Shown here: positions 60,203-64,000 of the stretch, in pieces
How the letters are laid out: each line of letters opens with the position of its first letter
How positions within the stretch are numbered: position 1 is the stretch's first letter
From: Panonychus citri
Lineage: Eukaryota; Arthropoda; Arachnida; Trombidiformes; Tetranychidae
Length of the DNA: 64,000 nt
Direction of reading: 5' to 3'
NCBI RefSeq assembly: GCF_014898815.1
Contig: NW_026515482.1
Coordinates: 434,001 to 498,000, forward strand
Made by a program: the position numbers and the translations under genes
Notes under the pieces: model-generated
Seen by the model: only the letters and a program-made list of their open reading frames with translations
The model's database searches: none
What the model was told of the DNA's origin: nothing

Positions 60203-61275
60203 ATGTTGTGGACAATTAAGAGAACGTCATTTTTCTGGATTACTGTGATTCTTTTAAGTCAAAGCCATGTTTTATTCGTCTCAACAACATCCTCATCATC
60301 TTCCTCATCTGATTTAACATCATCATCTCCATCACCTTCAGAATCATCGAAATCAATTTCAGTAATCGATTCATCACCAACGAAAGTTAATGAAACTTCA
60401 ATTTCTTCAAATACTTTCTCTATCCAAGGGATCAAGGATTTCATCTTCAAAGCTCGAGGAGTTGATCTTGGTCGAAGTGAGTGTTTTTTTTTTCTTGAAA
60501 ATGATCTAATTTCTCATGATCAACTTAAGATATTAACTTATTTTCTCTCCTTTAATCAATCTATTCTTAAGCTTTCTCTTCCCTTCGAGGATCGATAAGT
60601 ACACCATTTACCGCTCTCATGTACATGGGATCACTTGCTGTCGGAGCGATTGTAATGTTGGCCTTCTACGAATCACCGATTTCCCCACTTCCAGTTCCAC
60701 CTCTTCCTGATCCACCCGTTGGCCGATTCCCACCTGAACATCCAATTTGGCCACCACCAGGTCGATCATCTCAGCCATCAATTGGTCATCATCAACATCA
60801 GCCTCATCATCTTTCAGGTGCATCATCATCTCCTCATCAAATAACTGGACCTGGTCCAATGATAACTTCATCATCTGAAATTCATCAAGTTGCCGTTCGT
60901 CCACCAGCGGGTTATATTCACCGACGGACAGGAACAGAAAACGGAAATGGTCAACAGTTTCCCATGAAAGGTCAAAAACAGTTAAATCCATTGAACTCAA
61001 TTAAAAGTAAAATAATTACCTCAAAGGCAAACAAATTACCAGTATCAACTGGTATTGAATTAATTCCCGAAGCAATTAACACTAACAACAACAATTTACC
61101 CTTAGTTAATAATGGTGATTCTCCTTCCGGTAATTACAACGGTACCACAATTAATGAATCAACAGGAACAATTAACTCAACAGTCTCTTTACTTGCAAGT
61201 TTCATCAAAGATAAACCACAAAAGTTATTTGACATTTTAATGCCAAGAACTTCCGACAATAATAAACAAAATTAA
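60203..61275 (+). CDS. unrecognised two-exon membrane or secreted protein
   Basis: Exons 60203-60476 and 60590-61275 (donor CGAA/GTGAGT, acceptor CCCTTCGAG/GATCG) join in frame to 319 aa. It starts with a signal-peptide-like MLWTIKRTSFFWITVILLSQ followed by a Ser-rich stretch. IQGIKDFIFKARGVDLGRRSI leads into STPFTALMYMGSLAVGAIVM, a probable TM helix at about 95-120. Pro-rich (PLPVPPLPDPPVGRFPPEHP), His-rich and Asn/Ser-rich low-complexity parts follow. Possibly a type I membrane protein with a disordered tail. I recognise no family. The intron assignment rests on frame joining and good splice sites. Confidence 0.65.
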
Positions 61276-62508
61276 TTGCGACAATTTAATTAGCCGATGT
61301 ACAAGTTAAATTGATAACATGTTTAACTGGTCTTGATATCATTTCATGTATAATTTAAATCATGATCATCAACTCTCATCTCACTAATCATGATTTGCTT
61401 TTTTTGAATCAACTCATCCCACCTTAATTTATGATTGAACTTTCAAAATTTGATTCCTGGAAAACTCAAATTAAATCCAGTTTATCATGAAAATAAACAA
61501 ATTTTATTTATCGTTGTTAATTAACTTTAAATCAAATTCATTTTAAAACTTGATTATAAATTTAATTGTAAGTACGATGAGCAATTTAACTTGTAATCGA
61601 AACTCTTATTTAGAAAACAAAAGTTTCAACTCTGAAATCGAAACAATTCGAAAAATTGAATTAATTGTTAACTTCCAAGAATTAGCAAAATCACAACTAA
61701 ATCAAATACAGTTGGAAAGTTATCATTTTAATATAATAACAATTAACTTTGAGACTATAACATAACAATAATAAACTCGAACTGAATGTAAACAATTAAT
61801 TTTTAAAAGATCAAACAAGCCACAGTCAACGAGAACTGATTCCAAGAATTAAATGATTACATGGTTACTACATTGACAGGGAAAGATTGGAAACAATCAG
61901 AGAATTGTAGATGATTAGATTGATTACAATTAGAAGAAGAAAAAAACAATTAGTTATCAATTAGTAATCAGTAATTAGTTTATCAATTTTGCCTAAATCT
62001 TTTTGGCTTAAACCATTTTGGCGATTTTCTATTCGGCTGTTTTCTAAATGGCTCAAATCTTAGGCAATCGAAGAGTTGACTTTAAGCAGATCAGTTTCAA
62101 TAAAATGCATTCTGTTTCGAATTAATGATTTTGTGTTCCCTTCCAAGTGATTTGATTGTATATCCCTAAATTACTGATTGGTCAATTCTTATGGTAATGA
62201 TGATGAGCTTGATGGTTACATGAAGGGTTTAACAGCAGTAGTTAAAAAATGGTCCCTTTCGCACAGAAAGAGAAGAAAGAGGAGAAAGAGAAAAAGAAAG
62301 AGATTACTTTGTGTTTCTACAATCATTATATTTCTGTTTGAAGTTTTTCTCATCAAATTCATTAATATATCTTGAGTACTCTTAATGGATAATATTGAAG
62401 TGAAAGTTCATTTTGTTACATTAAATCTCTTAAATCACTCATTCTAATCTGATTTTTTCGTTTCGAATATTTTCGATTTCTAAACTCAATACCTTTGTTT
62501 CATTTTCT
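61276..62508. other. intergenic region
   Basis: AT-rich DNA with no convincing gene, apart from the small IR-like scrap at 62304-62366, which is preceded by a purine-rich AGAAAGAGAAGAAAG run. Confidence 0.5.
62304..62366 (+). pseudogene. 3'-terminal scrap of an IR-like gene
   Basis: TTACTTTGTGTTTCTACAAT and the bases after it match the last-TM coding end of IR-like gene 3 (63874-63925). Only about 60 bp survive, directly upstream of that gene, pointing to a former tandem neighbour. Confidence 0.7.
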
Positions 62509-62575
62509 AAAAAGGGTCAACACGCGCCAACATTTAATGATTTTTATATTGGTAACAGAAAAGTTATTTAGATAA
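62509..62575 (+). promoter_or_regulatory. conserved upstream block of IR-like gene 3
   Basis: AAAAAGGGTCAACACGCGCC and following bases, about 210 bp before the ATG. Also shares TTTCTTAATGTCGTAAAATT with gene 1 closer to the start. Confidence 0.55.
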
Positions 62576-62719
62576 ATAAAATTATCGATTAGAATAAAAA
62601 CTTGAAAAGTTGTCAGAATTATTTGATTTCTTCGCTATTTTCAATTAGATCTTATTTGTCATTTTCTTAATGTCGTAAAATTTTGGTTCATATTTCTCAT
62701 CGTGAGCTTCGGGTAAGTA

Positions 62720-63937
62720 ATGAATAATTCTCTTATCAAAGTTCTGTTCAAACTTAGTACAAAGGAGTCCGAGAAGCAACTCAACATTCTCTTTAGACGT
62801 GAGCTAGGTAATATTCCTATAACAGTCGCAGAATTTTTTGGTAGTGATGCCGATGTTATTTCATTCTTCAGATCAGGTGAGTCTGATTTACTTTTTCCGG
62901 CTAAATATCTTCATTTTTTGGACGGTACAGAGGTGAATGTATCAGTCGGGCCTGTGGTTGGCGGTGACAGTTGTATCTTCATGAACGTTTACCCAAACTC
63001 GTCCACTGGTGTAATTAACAAAGGAATATTATCATCACTTGAGATAATTGATGACTCGGTTCGTGTCCTCATCACCCTGTTAACGGTTCTCGCTTTGATA
63101 TTAAACTTTGCTCGATCTAATATCAGAAGTACTGGTCAAATTAATTCAGACTTTTATCGACCTTCGATCATGAAGTTTCTATTGACAATCCCAAAAGGTA
63201 AATTCGGGTTATTCTTATTTTTAACCTGCTCTTTCTCAGTCTATTACATATTACATTTATTTTCGACATCTTTCACAACACAATACTCGATAGCTTCACG
63301 TCCAGCACCGTTGAATACGTGGTCTGATTTAATATCACGGAAAGAAATCAAGTGTACTGCAAATAAAAATACTTGTTATCGTTTTGCAAACGAATCTTTG
63401 GGCTTAGAAAACCCACTGATTCCGGAATATCAATCCCTCGATAAATATTTGGATGAAAAGGGTAATGAATTAATGGTTTCACTCTTTGGCGAAACCGATT
63501 ACGTTGAATGGTTTTTTAAATTCTTTTGTCAACATCTCTATATTAGAAATTATGAATTTCTTAAAAATGGACGAAATGATTTCCTGTTTCATTCTAGTAA
63601 AGTTCGCTATTTTGAGAAAACGGGTTCATACTTTTACCATACGAATATTGATCGCATTAAGAAACGATGGATTTACAGAGCTTCATATTCATATTTCGAA
63701 CATGGTTTTAGTAATGTTGCAGCAATGAAAGCGAGGATAAGTTACTATGGTCGCTTCTCGAGTATTCTCTTTCCTGGATGTCAGTTCTACGAGGAATTAA
63801 GCCCTAGAGCCGAAGGCTCTTACAGTCCAATCACTCATTCTAATTTTACTGATCTAATTAACCTTTACTTATTACTTTGTGTTTCTACAATCATTATATT
63901 TCTGTTTGAAGTTTTTCTCATCAAATGTATGAAATAA
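62720..63937 (+). CDS. three-TM ionotropic-receptor-like protein 3
   Basis: 405 aa from ATG 62720, intron-free. TM segments at roughly 115-136, 163-185 and 377-397, with the same conserved blocks (VSVGPVVGGDSC, YPNSSTGVINKGILSSLEI, FTTQYSIASRPAPLNTWSDL, GSYSPITHSNFTDL). N-terminus and the domain between the second and third TM are the most divergent parts. It sits about 41 kb from genes 1 and 2 yet keeps their upstream block, so the family is dispersed and its members carry their own flank. Sequence after the stop runs to the window end without another gene. Confidence 0.65.
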   Translation: MNNSLIKVLFKLSTKESEKQLNILFRRELGNIPITVAEFFGSDADVISFFRSGESDLLFPAKYLHFLDGTEVNVSVGPVVGGDSCIFMNVYPNSSTGVINKGILSSLEIIDDSVRVLITLLTVLALILNFARSNIRSTGQINSDFYRPSIMKFLLTIPKGKFGLFLFLTCSFSVYYILHLFSTSFTTQYSIASRPAPLNTWSDLISRKEIKCTANKNTCYRFANESLGLENPLIPEYQSLDKYLDEKGNELMVSLFGETDYVEWFFKFFCQHLYIRNYEFLKNGRNDFLFHSSKVRYFEKTGSYFYHTNIDRIKKRWIYRASYSYFEHGFSNVAAMKARISYYGRFSSILFPGCQFYEELSPRAEGSYSPITHSNFTDLINLYLLLCVSTIIIFLFEVFLIKCMK

Positions 63938-64000
63938 TGTATTGATAATAAATTAATAAATCTTAAGATAGAGATAAACATCATTATAAAGGGTCACCCT

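Noticed and set aside
62708..62722. GGGTAAGTAATG before IR-like gene 3 as a splice donor
   Set aside because: The GT is not kept at this place in the pseudogene (GGATAAGT) or in gene 1 (GAAACGTA), and no matching exon structure is visible.

Overview
This window reads as nuclear DNA of a small-genome arthropod. It is AT-rich, its genes carry few short GT-AG introns, and its housekeeping proteins (Prp8, RpS8, PGAP5/MPPE1, TMEM68, a Skeletor-type DM13/DOMON protein) are animal-like. An acarine, for example a spider-mite-like species, is my guess from gene style. That assignment is inference; nothing in the window names the species.

Region 1 (1-9,550) holds PGAP5/MPPE1 on the minus strand, divergent from a URB2-like ribosome-biogenesis gene. 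The 3' third of that gene, its downstream DNA and a gene for a short secreted peptide form a palindrome with arms of about 2.1 kb (3850-8622). The long URB2-like copy has lost 2 bp near position 4383, which breaks its C-terminus. The inverted arm, which lacks the 5' end, keeps the C-terminal frame open. A third, decayed copy follows.

Region 2 (9,550-22,600) is a mosaic of recent duplications. It contains a fold-back element, two copies of a hairpin-plus-promoter module, pieces of URB2, pieces of Prp8, and a cluster of three-transmembrane ionotropic-receptor-like (IR-like) genes: two intact, one pseudogene, and fragments. The apparent source order is IR-like gene, secreted-peptide gene, Prp8, which survives at 20,365-30,230. 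Broken copies of parts of it lie upstream.

Region 3 (22,601-45,000) has a complete four-exon Prp8, then a five-exon minus-strand gene for a secreted Gln/Ser-rich protein, then a single-exon TMEM68-like acyltransferase. Region 4 (47,400-57,300) has two RpS8 genes that flank a secreted leucine-rich-repeat gene, followed by a convergent seven-exon Skeletor-like gene. The two RpS8 copies are almost identical from late intron 1 to the stop codon, introns included, while their flanks differ. Their introns hold candidate C/D-box snoRNAs, two with convincing matches to conserved 28S rRNA. Region 5 (57,300-64,000) has an unrecognised two-exon secreted or membrane gene and a third intact IR-like gene about 41 kb from the cluster.

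Spliced models were built by hand from reading-frame continuity and GT-AG sites. The most striking feature is the duplication nest around the IR-like genes and the small secreted-peptide genes. It includes a short hairpin that may have seeded the large palindrome.
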